Source: an uncultured Desulfobulbaceae bacterium (lineage in GTDB: Bacteria; Desulfobacterota; Desulfobulbia; Desulfobulbales; Desulfobulbaceae). Taken from it: a stretch of 15,788 nt of DNA. This document shows, one piece after another, positions 6,156 to 14,340 of this stretch. The stretch spans positions 1 to 15,788 of the forward strand of contig CAMYOP010000031.1 of NCBI GenBank assembly GCA_947260045.1. Reading direction: 5' to 3'. A program made the position numbers and the translations under genes. The notes under the pieces were generated by a model. The model worked only from the letters and a program-made list of their open reading frames with translations. It searched no databases and was not told the origin of the DNA. Positions within the stretch are counted from its first letter, which is position 1. Each line of letters begins with the position of its first letter.

Positions 6156-8771
6156 ATGAAATCAATCATAAATTTTTTCCTGACAATCATTTTGCGACTT
6201 CGTTATAAGGTCGAGATTAAGGGTTTGGAAAGCATACAAAAAGATGGCCGTCCAATGCTTTTTTTACCAAACCATCCAGCTTTAATTGATCCAGTTATTG
6301 TTATGAACAGCTTGCTTGGTCCTTTTAATCCAAGACCACTTGCTGACGAGGGTCAGGTAGACAAGATGTTTATCCGTCACCTGATGAAAATAATTCAGGC
6401 AATTATAATACCTGATCCTATAACAAGTGGCAGGGGAGGGAAAAAACGTATAGAGGATGGCTTACGAAAGATAGCTAAATCTTTAGATCAGGGAAATTCA
6501 GTCCTTCTATACCCTGCAGGTAGGCTCGCACGTAAAAATCGCGAAGAACTGGGAGCAAACAGCGGGGTCGAATATATCCTGGGGCGCAATCAAAATGTGC
6601 GTGTAATTCTCATACGTTCAACAGGACTATGGGGGTCAAGTTTTAGCCGAGCTAATGGAAGGCCTTTACTCATTAATAATCTTAGTAGAAAAATTCTGTA
6701 CCTTTTGTTAAATGGCCTCTTTTTTATGCCCAAGCGAAAAGTGACATTGGAAATTGTCGAGCCTGTTGATTTTCCGTATCAGGGTAACCGTGAAACCATT
6801 AATACATATCTAGAAAACTTTTATAATAAGGTCATGGATCAAAATAGTCATGTACCATATTTGTTCTGGAAGGGCAGTAAACCACAAATAATTCCAGAAA
6901 AGTCAGAGCAGGAACTGATAAGAGATACATCTGAAATACCATTTTCCACTGTAAGTATCGTTAAGGAAAAAATAGAGGATTTGTCAGGTGAAAAAAATGT
7001 GCAGAATCATGATAAACTCGCACAGGATCTTGGCATGGACAGTCTTGTTTTGGTTGAATTTGCTGCCTGGCTGGAAGAAGAATTTGCAGTACAAGCCTCA
7101 TCTTTAGAAGGTCTCATAACTGTTGCTGACTGTATACTCGCTGCTGGTGGCATTATGCCGCAGGTAACATTCTCTCTCAGTAAGCCAGTTTCAGAAAAAT
7201 GGCTCAAAGATGATAACAGCGATAAACTTATCTTCCCTGACTGCGCTACCATCCAGGAAGCATTTTTGCAAATGGCTAAAAAGCATCCTGATCAGGTTGT
7301 TATCTCTGATCAGATTAGTGGAGAAAAGACTTATCGACAAATTATCATGTCAATATTGGCAATTTTGCCTGAATTTGAAAAAGTTAAAGAAGAGAGGATT
7401 GGTATCCTGCTCCCAGCATCAGTGAGCGCTGTGATTACTTATCTTGCTGTACTCTTTGCTGGCAAAGAGCCTGTCATGGTCAACTGGACAACAGGACCGG
7501 CCAATATGGACTATTGTTTGAAAGGAACTGGTGTTAAAACAGTCATCACCGCAGGAGTACTGCTTGCAAAATTAAATGAGCAGGGGCTGAACTTTGACGA
7601 TTTTGATGTTAACTGGATTCAACTGGAAAAACTGGCAGCCTCCCTGTCCAAGATCCGGAAAATTAAAGCACTGCTGGGCAGCAGGTTTTCCTGGCAGAAA
7701 TTATCTCAGTCTCAAGGTTCTGAGATAGCTGCCATTCTTTTTACATCTGGCTCTGAAGCAAAGCCAAAATCAGTTCCACTGAGCCATGTAAACTTTATTG
7801 CTAACGGCCGTGATTTTTTTGAAACACTTTCCCTGAAAAAAAGCGACAGGCTGCTTGGTGTGCTCCCGGTTTTTCATTCTCTGGGACTTGCCGGGACTGT
7901 CATTATGCCCCTTTGCACAGGTCTGAAAACTGTTTATCATGCAAATCCAACCGAGGGTGCCCAAATAGCTAAAATCATAGATACTTACAAGGTAACAACT
8001 TTCATAACAACGCCTACGTTTTTAAATGGTGTGCTGCGCTCCTCAGGAGATGAAGAGTTGCAGACCCTGCGGATAATATTTTCAGGCGCTGAAAAATGTC
8101 CTGACCATGTCTTTAAAGATCTTGCTCTACAGTGCCCTGAGGCAATATTATGTGAAGGCTACGGTGTGACGGAATGCTCTCCAGTAATCTCTGTCAATCA
8201 CCCTGACAAACCTGTTGCTGGTACAATTGGTAGAGTGTTGCCTTCAATGGAATATAGGTTAATTCACCCTGAAACTAAAGAGCAGGCAGGGGTAAATGAA
8301 GTTGGGCAACTCTTGGTTCGAGGGCCTAATGTTTTTAATGGCTACTTGGGTGATGAAAAATCTCCTTTTGTGACCTATGAAAATAGTGAATGGTATGATA
8401 CTGGCGATCTAGTACTCGATAAGGGTGGTTTACTTTCCTTTGCTGGCAGACGAAAACGATTTGTTAAGATTGGGGGTGAAATGATATCACTTCCTGCAAT
8501 TGAGCACGTACTTGAAAAAGTATATCCTTCTGAAGATGGTCCAATGCTTGCGATAATGCCAATTCATGAAGAAGAACACCCAGAGCTAGTTTTGATGACA
8601 ACATCAAATATTGAACGCTCTGGAGCAAATAGAGCCATACGTGAAAATGGATTGTCACCACTCCACAATATTCGCACAGTTCTTAATGTGCCAGAAATTC
8701 CTGTGCTTGGAACTGGAAAGACTGATTATCGCTCCCTAAAGGAAATGCTGATTGCATCGGATGTCCTATGA
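6156..8771 (+). CDS. aas: Aas-like lysophospholipid acyltransferase / acyl-ACP synthetase with embedded acyl carrier domain
   Basis: This 871-residue fusion has three parts. A PlsC-type acyltransferase (about 1-230) carries the HX4D motif at H40/D45 (NHPALIDP). An acyl carrier domain (about 262-332) has LGMDSL, with S296 the expected phosphopantetheine site. An acyl-adenylate ligase (about 355-868) has FTSGSEAKPKSVPLSH (529-544), GYGVTECSP (668-676), YDTGDL (747-752), KIGGEM (771-776) and the C-terminal catalytic lysine K855 in GTGKTDY. E. coli Aas is about 719 residues with only the first and last parts, so the carrier domain is the extra element. The expected role is to activate a fatty acid and reacylate lysophospholipid at the inner membrane. 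The gene follows lplT by 59 nt and overlaps the next gene by 4 nt. Confidence 0.93.
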   Translation: MKSIINFFLTIILRLRYKVEIKGLESIQKDGRPMLFLPNHPALIDPVIVMNSLLGPFNPRPLADEGQVDKMFIRHLMKIIQAIIIPDPITSGRGGKKRIEDGLRKIAKSLDQGNSVLLYPAGRLARKNREELGANSGVEYILGRNQNVRVILIRSTGLWGSSFSRANGRPLLINNLSRKILYLLLNGLFFMPKRKVTLEIVEPVDFPYQGNRETINTYLENFYNKVMDQNSHVPYLFWKGSKPQIIPEKSEQELIRDTSEIPFSTVSIVKEKIEDLSGEKNVQNHDKLAQDLGMDSLVLVEFAAWLEEEFAVQASSLEGLITVADCILAAGGIMPQVTFSLSKPVSEKWLKDDNSDKLIFPDCATIQEAFLQMAKKHPDQVVISDQISGEKTYRQIIMSILAILPEFEKVKEERIGILLPASVSAVITYLAVLFAGKEPVMVNWTTGPANMDYCLKGTGVKTVITAGVLLAKLNEQGLNFDDFDVNWIQLEKLAASLSKIRKIKALLGSRFSWQKLSQSQGSEIAAILFTSGSEAKPKSVPLSHVNFIANGRDFFETLSLKKSDRLLGVLPVFHSLGLAGTVIMPLCTGLKTVYHANPTEGAQIAKIIDTYKVTTFITTPTFLNGVLRSSGDEELQTLRIIFSGAEKCPDHVFKDLALQCPEAILCEGYGVTECSPVISVNHPDKPVAGTIGRVLPSMEYRLIHPETKEQAGVNEVGQLLVRGPNVFNGYLGDEKSPFVTYENSEWYDTGDLVLDKGGLLSFAGRRKRFVKIGGEMISLPAIEHVLEKVYPSEDGPMLAIMPIHEEEHPELVLMTTSNIERSGANRAIRENGLSPLHNIRTVLNVPEIPVLGTGKTDYRSLKEMLIASDVL

Positions 8772-9532
8772 GTGGGCTATGTTTTTCCGGGTCTGTTTTG
8801 CCTAAATTGTTGTTGAGTGTTGTGTTGATCCTGCTTTTTGTTCTCGCTCCATCTGGATTTGCCTATGCCCAGATGAAGCAGAATGATAAAGAATGTGTCA
8901 TTATTCTACACGGGCTTGCCAGGACAAAGCATTCCATGCAAAAAGTAGAAAATGCCTTAAGTGATGGTGGCTATGTAACCGTAAATGCAGGCTATCCGTC
9001 GACCAATTATTCCATAGAAACCTTAGCTGTAGAGGTAGTTTCTGAAAATATTAAAACATGTCGAAAAGAAAATTCTGATACAATACATTTTGTGACCCAC
9101 TCCCTTGGTGGAATTCTGGTTCGGCAATACCTGGCTACACACACCATGAAAGATCTTGGCAGGGTTGTCATGTTGAGTCCGCCAAACCATGGGAGCGAGA
9201 TAGTTGACAAGCTTGGTTGGTTTTTCCTTTTTCAATTAATTAATGGACCAGCAGGTGATCAGCTTGGTACATCTCAAGAGAGTGGACCAAGTAAACTTGG
9301 GCCAGCTGACTTTGATCTTGGCATAATCACTGGCAGTAGAAGCTTTAACCCATTGTATTCGTCACTTGTACCAGGGGCAGATGATGGAAAAGTATCAGTT
9401 GAAAGTGCCAGGCTTGAGGGGATGAATGATTTTTTAATTGTTCCCCATAGCCATTCTTTTCTCATGAACAGTGATGTGGTGATAGAGAACATATTGAATT
9501 ATTTGAAGGAGGGACATTTCTTAAAAGAGTAA
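8768..9532 (+). CDS. Exported alpha/beta-hydrolase, lipase/phospholipase-like
   Basis: This 254-residue protein has a likely Sec signal peptide: hydrophobic core about 11-29, cleavage probably near A34 (FAYA-QMKQ). The mature part is an alpha/beta-hydrolase with the oxyanion HGLARTK (48-54), nucleophile S112 in THSLGG (GxSxG-like, with T for the first G), a probable acid at D205 or D206 (PGADDGKV), and the base H229 or H227 (PHSHSF). It resembles triacylglycerol lipase/esterase relatives. The substrate is not shown; a membrane phospholipid or lysophospholipid is inferred from context. Its ATG overlaps the aas stop (ATGA), implying translational coupling and co-transcription with lplT-aas. It would act in the periplasm, unlike the enzymes encoded upstream. 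Confidence 0.85.
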   Translation: MSGLCFSGSVLPKLLLSVVLILLFVLAPSGFAYAQMKQNDKECVIILHGLARTKHSMQKVENALSDGGYVTVNAGYPSTNYSIETLAVEVVSENIKTCRKENSDTIHFVTHSLGGILVRQYLATHTMKDLGRVVMLSPPNHGSEIVDKLGWFFLFQLINGPAGDQLGTSQESGPSKLGPADFDLGIITGSRSFNPLYSSLVPGADDGKVSVESARLEGMNDFLIVPHSHSFLMNSDVVIENILNYLKEGHFLKE

Positions 9533-9551
9533 TTCCAAAATATGTTCCATA

Positions 9552-9564
9552 AGTAATTTTTACT
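9552..9564 (+). terminator. Weak hairpin after the lipase gene
   Basis: AGTAA and TTACT form a 5-bp stem around TTT about 20 nt after the stop codon, followed by GATTGTTTT. It is too small for confident terminator activity. No better candidate was seen before dinB. Confidence 0.2.
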
Positions 9565-9617
9565 GATTGTTTTCCCTTTCTAAAGATCACACAAATAATT
9601 AACTCTCTTAATAGAAT

Positions 9618-9652
9618 TTGGACTTTTGATTTTGGCTGTATAGTTAAACCAG
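9618..9652 (+). promoter_or_regulatory. Candidate dinB promoter with an SOS-box-like sequence
   Basis: TTGGAC (9618-9623) and TATAGT (9639-9644) are spaced by a short 15 nt. The -10 lies inside CTGTATAGTTAAACCAG (9636-9652), which resembles a CTG-N10-CAG LexA box but is one base too long. Damage control of dinB is common, but the LexA motif of this lineage is unknown from the window. Confidence 0.25.
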
Positions 9653-9677
9653 TCACATCCAATATCGGCGTAATAGC

Positions 9678-10796
9678 TTGAGTACACAACGAAAAATAAT
9701 ACACATTGATATGGATGCTTTCTTTGCATCGGTTGAACAGATGGATAACCCGAAGCTAAGGGGAAAACCATTAATTGTTGGTGGTGACCCTTCAGGCAGG
9801 GGAGTTGTGGCAGCCTGTTCCTATGAAGCACGTAAATTTGGAATTCATTCAGCCATGGCTTGTGCGCGGGCAATAAAATTATGCCCAGGAGCCGTTTTTG
9901 TGAGACCTCGCATGCAACGATATAAAGAGGTTTCCCAAATGGTCATGGCAATTTTTTTAGAATACACAGATCTCGTTGAACCTCTTTCTTTAGATGAAGC
10001 ATTTCTCGATATAAGTAATAACAAAAAGAATATTCCTTCTGCCACTTGGGTTGCAGAGGCAATCCGCAAAGAAATTTTCCAAAAAACAGGACTCACAGCT
10101 TCAGCTGGAGTTTCCAGCAACAAATTTTTGGCCAAGGTTGCAAGTGACATTCATAAACCAAATGGCCAAACAGTTATCACCCCAGAGGAAGCCGTACCAT
10201 TTATAAAACGTTTGCCCATTGGTAAATTTTTCGGTGTTGGTAAGGTTACAGAAAAGAAAATGCACTCCATGGGAATATATACTGGTGCTGATCTCAAAAA
10301 ATTTTCAAAACAGGATTTGCTTCTTCATTTTGGTAAGTCTGGTACCTTTTTTTATGATATCGTAAGGGGGAATGATCAGAGATCTGTTAACCCAGAAAGG
10401 GTCAGAAATTCAATCGGTTCCGAGGTGACTCTAAAAGAAGATGTGAGCAGGCTGGAGGACATCAGAGATGTACTTAGAAATTTGTCAGAAAAACTGGAAA
10501 GTATTCTCCAGAAAAGAAAAATAGGTGGTTTCACCATAACACTCAAAGTGCGATACTCAGATTTCACAACTGTCACCAGGTCGAGAACAACCAGACAGTT
10601 AATCTATACTGTAAGTGAAATGTTGCAGCACACCGTAACTCTGTTGAAATCAACCCAAGCAGGAAAACAGAAAGTGCGTTTACTTGGAATCAGTATTTCA
10701 AATCTAAGCACAGATTTCACCTCCAGAACAGTTACAATGTATCAACTTAAATTACCGTTTCTAGAGTCGAAACAGGCAGTAAAGAGTGATAGTTAA
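9678..10796 (+). CDS. dinB: DNA polymerase IV (Y-family translesion polymerase)
   Basis: This 372-residue protein is slightly longer than E. coli Pol IV. The catalytic acidic residues are present: D11 in HIDMDAFFASVEQ, and D106/E107 in SLDEAFLD. F16 is the expected steric gate. SAGVSSNKFLAKVASD is the usual palm/fingers motif, and the helix-hairpin-helix and little-finger regions follow. Q356-F361 (QLKLPF) near the C-terminus fits a sliding-clamp binding motif. The product copies past damaged bases with low fidelity. The TTG at 9678 is chosen because the protein then begins MSTQRKIIHIDMD, as in the family; no clear ribosome site precedes it, so expression may be low. rlhA follows after 53 nt and may be co-transcribed. 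Confidence 0.95.
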   Translation: MSTQRKIIHIDMDAFFASVEQMDNPKLRGKPLIVGGDPSGRGVVAACSYEARKFGIHSAMACARAIKLCPGAVFVRPRMQRYKEVSQMVMAIFLEYTDLVEPLSLDEAFLDISNNKKNIPSATWVAEAIRKEIFQKTGLTASAGVSSNKFLAKVASDIHKPNGQTVITPEEAVPFIKRLPIGKFFGVGKVTEKKMHSMGIYTGADLKKFSKQDLLLHFGKSGTFFYDIVRGNDQRSVNPERVRNSIGSEVTLKEDVSRLEDIRDVLRNLSEKLESILQKRKIGGFTITLKVRYSDFTTVTRSRTTRQLIYTVSEMLQHTVTLLKSTQAGKQKVRLLGISISNLSTDFTSRTVTMYQLKLPFLESKQAVKSDS

Positions 10797-10849
10797 ATCT
10801 TGATATTAAACATTTCAAACCTATTTATAACCTTTATAGAGTGTAATGT

Positions 10850-12691
10850 ATGCCCCAACGGAAAATCGAACTACTCTCACCAGCCAAAAACCTTACTTGC
10901 GGCATCAGCGCCATCAATCATGGAGCAGATGCTGTCTATGTTGGTGGACCGCAATTTGGAGCCAGGGCAGCAGCAGGCAACAGTCTGGCTGATATAGAAA
11001 AACTTATCACCCATGCCCATCAATTCAGGGCAAAAGTATATGTCGCCTTTAATACTATCTTTGATGACCGCGAACTTGAACGTGCAATACACTTGTGCCA
11101 TCAATTATACAACATCGGTGTAGATGCACTGATTATTCAGGATGTAGGACTTTTAGAATCAGACTTGCCACCTGTTCCCCTTCACAGTTCTACTCAAATG
11201 AACAACCGGACTGCTGAAAAAGTTCGTTTTCTGGAAAAAGTAGGCTTTCAGCAAGTTGTGCTAGCCAGGGAACTGAGTCTGGATCAGATCAAGAAGATTA
11301 GTAGGGCCACCACAGTCCCTCTGGAATTTTTTGTCCATGGCGCCCTGTGTGTTTCTTATAGCGGGCAATGCTATATCAGTGAAGTTATGACTGGCCGGAG
11401 CGCAAACAGAGGTGAGTGTGCCCAATTCTGCCGTCATAAGTTTACCTTGAAAGATGGACAGGGAAAAGTTTTGGAAGAAGATAAATACTTGTTGAGCCTC
11501 AAGGACTTGAATCTTTCAAATCACCTGAGAACGCTAATCGACGCTGGAATCAGTTCTTTTAAGATAGAAGGGCGCCTTAAAGATGAAAATTATGTGAAAA
11601 ACGTTACAGCATATTACCGTCAGGCTCTGGATGCATTAATTGACTCAGACGATTGCCTAAGTCGCTCGTCTTCGGGTCGTTGCAGTTTTAGTTTTTCTCC
11701 TGATCCATCCAGGTCGTTCAACCGTGGTCAAACAGATTATTTTTTAACAAGTCGACGAAATACTCCTGGAGCAATCAGAAGTCCAAAATCCACCGGCCAG
11801 AAACTGGGAAGGGTTGTACGTTCAGAAGCCAGGTTTTTCACACTTGAAACAAGAGAAATCATCAGTAATGGTGATGGACTCTGTTTTTTTGATCCTGAAA
11901 AAGGCCTTCTTGGAATACGGGTGAACCGAGCTGAAGGAAAAACTATTTACCCCAAAGATCCTATGGTGCTACCTGCTGGCACAGTCATCTATCGGAATTC
12001 TGACACTGTCTTCAATAAGCTTCTGTCCCAAAGTGAACAATGTAGGAAAATAACCATTCAAATAGACCTCCAGGAAACTGTTGAGGGATTACGGGTCAGG
12101 GTAATAGATGAGGATGGAATAATATCAGAGACCAGCATCAAAGTTGCAAAGGAAATGGCTAGGTCCTTGGGAGCAGTCGCAAAACTTGCTGAAAAACAAC
12201 TTAGGAAAAGTGGGGGGACATTTTTTCAAGTTGGCGATGTGCAGGTGGATATTCGTCCTGAACAGTTTTTTTCAACAGCCTTATTCAATAAGCTTCGCAG
12301 AAAATCCTTTGATAATCACATGGAAAAAAGACTCCAGGAGTATCAAGTTAATCATGTTGAGCTACCAAGAAATGATTTTCCCTGGCCAGCAGCGGAAGTG
12401 AGCTATCTTGACAATATCCGTAATCAGAAAGCTGAAGTTTTTTTCAAACGCCATGGGGTAACAAGGATAAACAGGAAAACACTAAGGGCAACAGATGGAG
12501 ATGAATGTGTCCTGATGAACACCAAGTATTGCATTAAAGCACAGTTGAATTTCTGTCCATTTATAAACAAAAAAGCCGATGAGCTTGCCGAACCTTTACT
12601 CATAAGCGATAACACAGGGACCTATGAACTTGGCTTTGACTGCAAAAAATGCGAAATGACTGTGAAGAAACAACAGGATAGAAAGAAATAG
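10850..12691 (+). CDS. rlhA: U32-family protein RlhA-like (23S rRNA C2501 hydroxylation)
   Basis: This 613-residue protein matches the YdcP/RlhA branch of the U32 'collagenase-like' family. It starts KIELLSPAKN, has the HGADAVYVGGPQFGARA region (24-40), and carries the U32 signature EFFVHGALCVSYSGQCYIS (159-177). Cysteines C167, C174, C190 and C194 are candidates for iron-sulfur binding, as in relatives such as UbiU/UbiV. The DUF3656 region follows with FNRG near 290. A C-terminal part has further cysteines (YCIKAQLNFC and CKKC). E. coli RlhA, about 650 residues, supports hydroxylation of 23S rRNA C2501; the peptidase label is historical. The shorter TrhP (about 450 residues) is less likely on length. 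No strong ribosome site precedes the ATG. Confidence 0.9.
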   Translation: MPQRKIELLSPAKNLTCGISAINHGADAVYVGGPQFGARAAAGNSLADIEKLITHAHQFRAKVYVAFNTIFDDRELERAIHLCHQLYNIGVDALIIQDVGLLESDLPPVPLHSSTQMNNRTAEKVRFLEKVGFQQVVLARELSLDQIKKISRATTVPLEFFVHGALCVSYSGQCYISEVMTGRSANRGECAQFCRHKFTLKDGQGKVLEEDKYLLSLKDLNLSNHLRTLIDAGISSFKIEGRLKDENYVKNVTAYYRQALDALIDSDDCLSRSSSGRCSFSFSPDPSRSFNRGQTDYFLTSRRNTPGAIRSPKSTGQKLGRVVRSEARFFTLETREIISNGDGLCFFDPEKGLLGIRVNRAEGKTIYPKDPMVLPAGTVIYRNSDTVFNKLLSQSEQCRKITIQIDLQETVEGLRVRVIDEDGIISETSIKVAKEMARSLGAVAKLAEKQLRKSGGTFFQVGDVQVDIRPEQFFSTALFNKLRRKSFDNHMEKRLQEYQVNHVELPRNDFPWPAAEVSYLDNIRNQKAEVFFKRHGVTRINRKTLRATDGDECVLMNTKYCIKAQLNFCPFINKKADELAEPLLISDNTGTYELGFDCKKCEMTVKKQQDRKK

Positions 12692-13028
12692 GGCAGACAT
12701 TTTTTATTGCAGCCAATTGTGTCAGAAACAAACAAAAAATGATCGATTTTATTTCCAGCAGATGCTGACCGTATCCTATATATTTAGACAATAAAAATAC
12801 GTGGCAATATATAAAAGAAAAATGCATGGAGCAACTTAAAATTAAGTAATAAAATAAAGTCCATTGTACTGTTGGGCAGAGCTAAAAATATAATTGGTAC
12901 CTTGGGTAGTTTGGTTAAAAATATTACAAGTTGCCTCTCAAGGTTAAGCTTTTAGTGTCAATCCTAGTAACAACTTAGCTGTAAGAACTATCTTTTCTCT
13001 CATAGATAAAGGTGCAAGAAGGATAATA
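12692..13028. other. 337-bp gap between rlhA and the glycosyltransferase gene
   Basis: This AT-rich stretch has no credible gene, tRNA or intrinsic terminator. It holds a small CAGC/GCTG inverted repeat near 12757, a possible promoter (12864-12894), and at its end the ribosome site AGAAGGA (13017-13023) of the glycosyltransferase. The rest is unassigned. Confidence 0.5.
12864..12894 (+). promoter_or_regulatory. Weak candidate promoter for the glycosyltransferase gene
   Basis: TTGTAC (12864-12869) and a perfect TATAAT (12889-12894) are spaced by 19 nt, longer than ideal. The implied leader would be about 130 nt. Chance occurrence in this AT-rich gap is quite possible. Confidence 0.25.
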
Positions 13029-14252
13029 GTGAAAGTTTTATTTATACACCCTAATTTTCCGGCCCAGTACCGTAATATCGCTGCTGCTCTTGCTAGAGAT
13101 AGAAATAATGAAATCATATACCTGACTAACAATCCCAGGCCTGAGTATGAAATTCCAGGTGTGAAGAAAGTGGTTTATGGGCCAGTTACTGAGGCTTCTG
13201 AAAAAATTCACTTCCAGGCCCGTAATTTCGAAAAATCCACCCTGACAGCTGAAGCTGCATTAATTACAATGCTGAAGCTCAAAAGGGAACAGCGATTTGT
13301 TCCCGATATTATCTGTGGTCACTCCGGTTGGGGAGCGACAATGTTTGCAAAAGATGTTTTCCCGGAAACGCCACTCTTGTCATATCTTGAGTGGTATTAC
13401 CATGCCAGCGGCAGCAACCTCGATTTTGACCCCGAAATGCCCGTCACGCTTAAAGTGGCAACTAATATCCGTCTTCGAAACGCACCAATCTTAATGGACC
13501 TTGCAGCTTGTCATGCTGGAATTACCCCCACTCTTTGGCAGAAAAAACAATTCCCAGGAGAGTTCCACCCCAAAATAACTCAGCTTCATGATGGTATAGA
13601 TACAGGCTATTTCAAACCGGACCCTAATGTCACTTTGGAGTTGCCAGGCGTGAATCTTACCGGAGCAAAAAAACTGATCACTTATGCGGCTCGTGGTATG
13701 GAACCATATCGCGGATTTCCCCAATTTATTGAGGCGCTGCCAGAAGTCCTTTCCCAAGATAAAGAGTGTCACGTGATTATTGCTGGAGAAGACAGGGTCT
13801 GTTACAGCGCTCCTCTTCCTGAAGGTAAATCCTACAAAGAGCACATGCTTGAAAAGGTGGATCTGGATCTATCCAGAGTTCATTTTGTCGGCGGTTTGCC
13901 CTACGGGCAATATATTAAGCTTCTTCAAGCGTCAGATGTACACGTCTATCTTACGTATCCCTTTGTGCTTTCCTGGTCTTTTCTCGAGGCCATGTCATGT
14001 GGTTGCCTTGTTGTGGCATCCAATACAGAACCGGTTCAGGAGATTATACAGGATGGTGAAAATGGCATCATGGTTGATTTTTTTTCCCCGAGTGAGATAG
14101 CAGGCAAAATGCTTGACGCCTTGTCAAAAAATTCTCAGCATGAAGCTATTCGTCAAAATGCCAGGAACACAATTATGGAAAAATATTCCCTGCAAAAGCT
14201 CCTTCCTCTCCATATAAAACTCATAAAAGATATAGCAACACATAAAAATTAA
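13029..14252 (+). CDS. Glycosyltransferase, GT4-like (GT-B fold)
   Basis: This 407-residue protein starts with MKVLFIHPNFPAQYRNIAAAL, the usual first strand and acceptor-side loop of GT-B enzymes. It continues with LHDGIDTGYF (start of the donor domain), YAARGMEPYRGF and HFVGGLPYGQYIKLLQASDV. The donor-site helix is SWSFLEAMSCGCLVVASNTEPVQE (315-338). The second glutamate of the EX7E motif is E320; the first position is not acidic in YPFVLSW, a variant I believe occurs in some GT4 members. The sugar and acceptor cannot be told, but a cell-surface glycan is likely. It starts at GTG 13029, chosen because AGAAGGA lies 5 nt upstream. It stands alone, not in a polysaccharide cluster. Confidence 0.88.
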   Translation: MKVLFIHPNFPAQYRNIAAALARDRNNEIIYLTNNPRPEYEIPGVKKVVYGPVTEASEKIHFQARNFEKSTLTAEAALITMLKLKREQRFVPDIICGHSGWGATMFAKDVFPETPLLSYLEWYYHASGSNLDFDPEMPVTLKVATNIRLRNAPILMDLAACHAGITPTLWQKKQFPGEFHPKITQLHDGIDTGYFKPDPNVTLELPGVNLTGAKKLITYAARGMEPYRGFPQFIEALPEVLSQDKECHVIIAGEDRVCYSAPLPEGKSYKEHMLEKVDLDLSRVHFVGGLPYGQYIKLLQASDVHVYLTYPFVLSWSFLEAMSCGCLVVASNTEPVQEIIQDGENGIMVDFFSPSEIAGKMLDALSKNSQHEAIRQNARNTIMEKYSLQKLLPLHIKLIKDIATHKN

Positions 14253-14265
14253 ATACAAAACATAC

Positions 14266-14288
14266 TTAAGAACTTATTTGGTTCTTGA
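14266..14288. other. Hairpin downstream of the glycosyltransferase gene
   Basis: TTAAGAAC and GTTCTTGA pair over 8 positions with one G-U around a 7-nt loop. GAAAAAATAT follows instead of T residues, so it lacks the tail of an intrinsic terminator on the plus strand. Confidence 0.3.
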
Positions 14289-14302
14289 AAAAATATACAG
14301 CC

Positions 14303-14319
14303 TGGTTGTAACATTGCAA
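14303..14319 (+). promoter_or_regulatory. Second sigma-54-like promoter, before the AAA/DUF4143 gene
   Basis: TGGTTG-taaca-TTGCAA has the GG and GC dinucleotides and the spacing of a -24/-12 promoter, with a perfect -12 element and a poor second half of the -24. Initiation near 14328 would leave a leader of about 13 nt that contains AGGG just before the ATG. Confidence 0.35.
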
Positions 14320-14340
14320 ATTGTGTGATAGGGTTGCAAT
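14313..14340. repeat. Inverted repeat ATTGCAA / TTGCAAT at the start codon
   Basis: ATTGCAA (14313-14319) and TTGCAAT (14334-14340) are perfect inverted copies with centres 21 bp apart, about two helical turns. The second touches the ATG at 14341, so a bound protein or an RNA fold would affect initiation. Confidence 0.4.

Noticed and set aside
10800..10997. 65-codon plus-strand open frame at the start of rlhA
   Set aside because: It overlaps rlhA in another frame, and the rlhA frame there matches the family from its first residues.
12692..13028. CRISPR array, tRNA or small RNA in the 337-bp gap
   Set aside because: There are no regularly spaced repeats, no cloverleaf and no hairpin with a T-tract.
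14266..14288. Intrinsic terminator after the glycosyltransferase gene
   Set aside because: The stem is real but no T-tract follows on either strand, so it is listed only as a hairpin.
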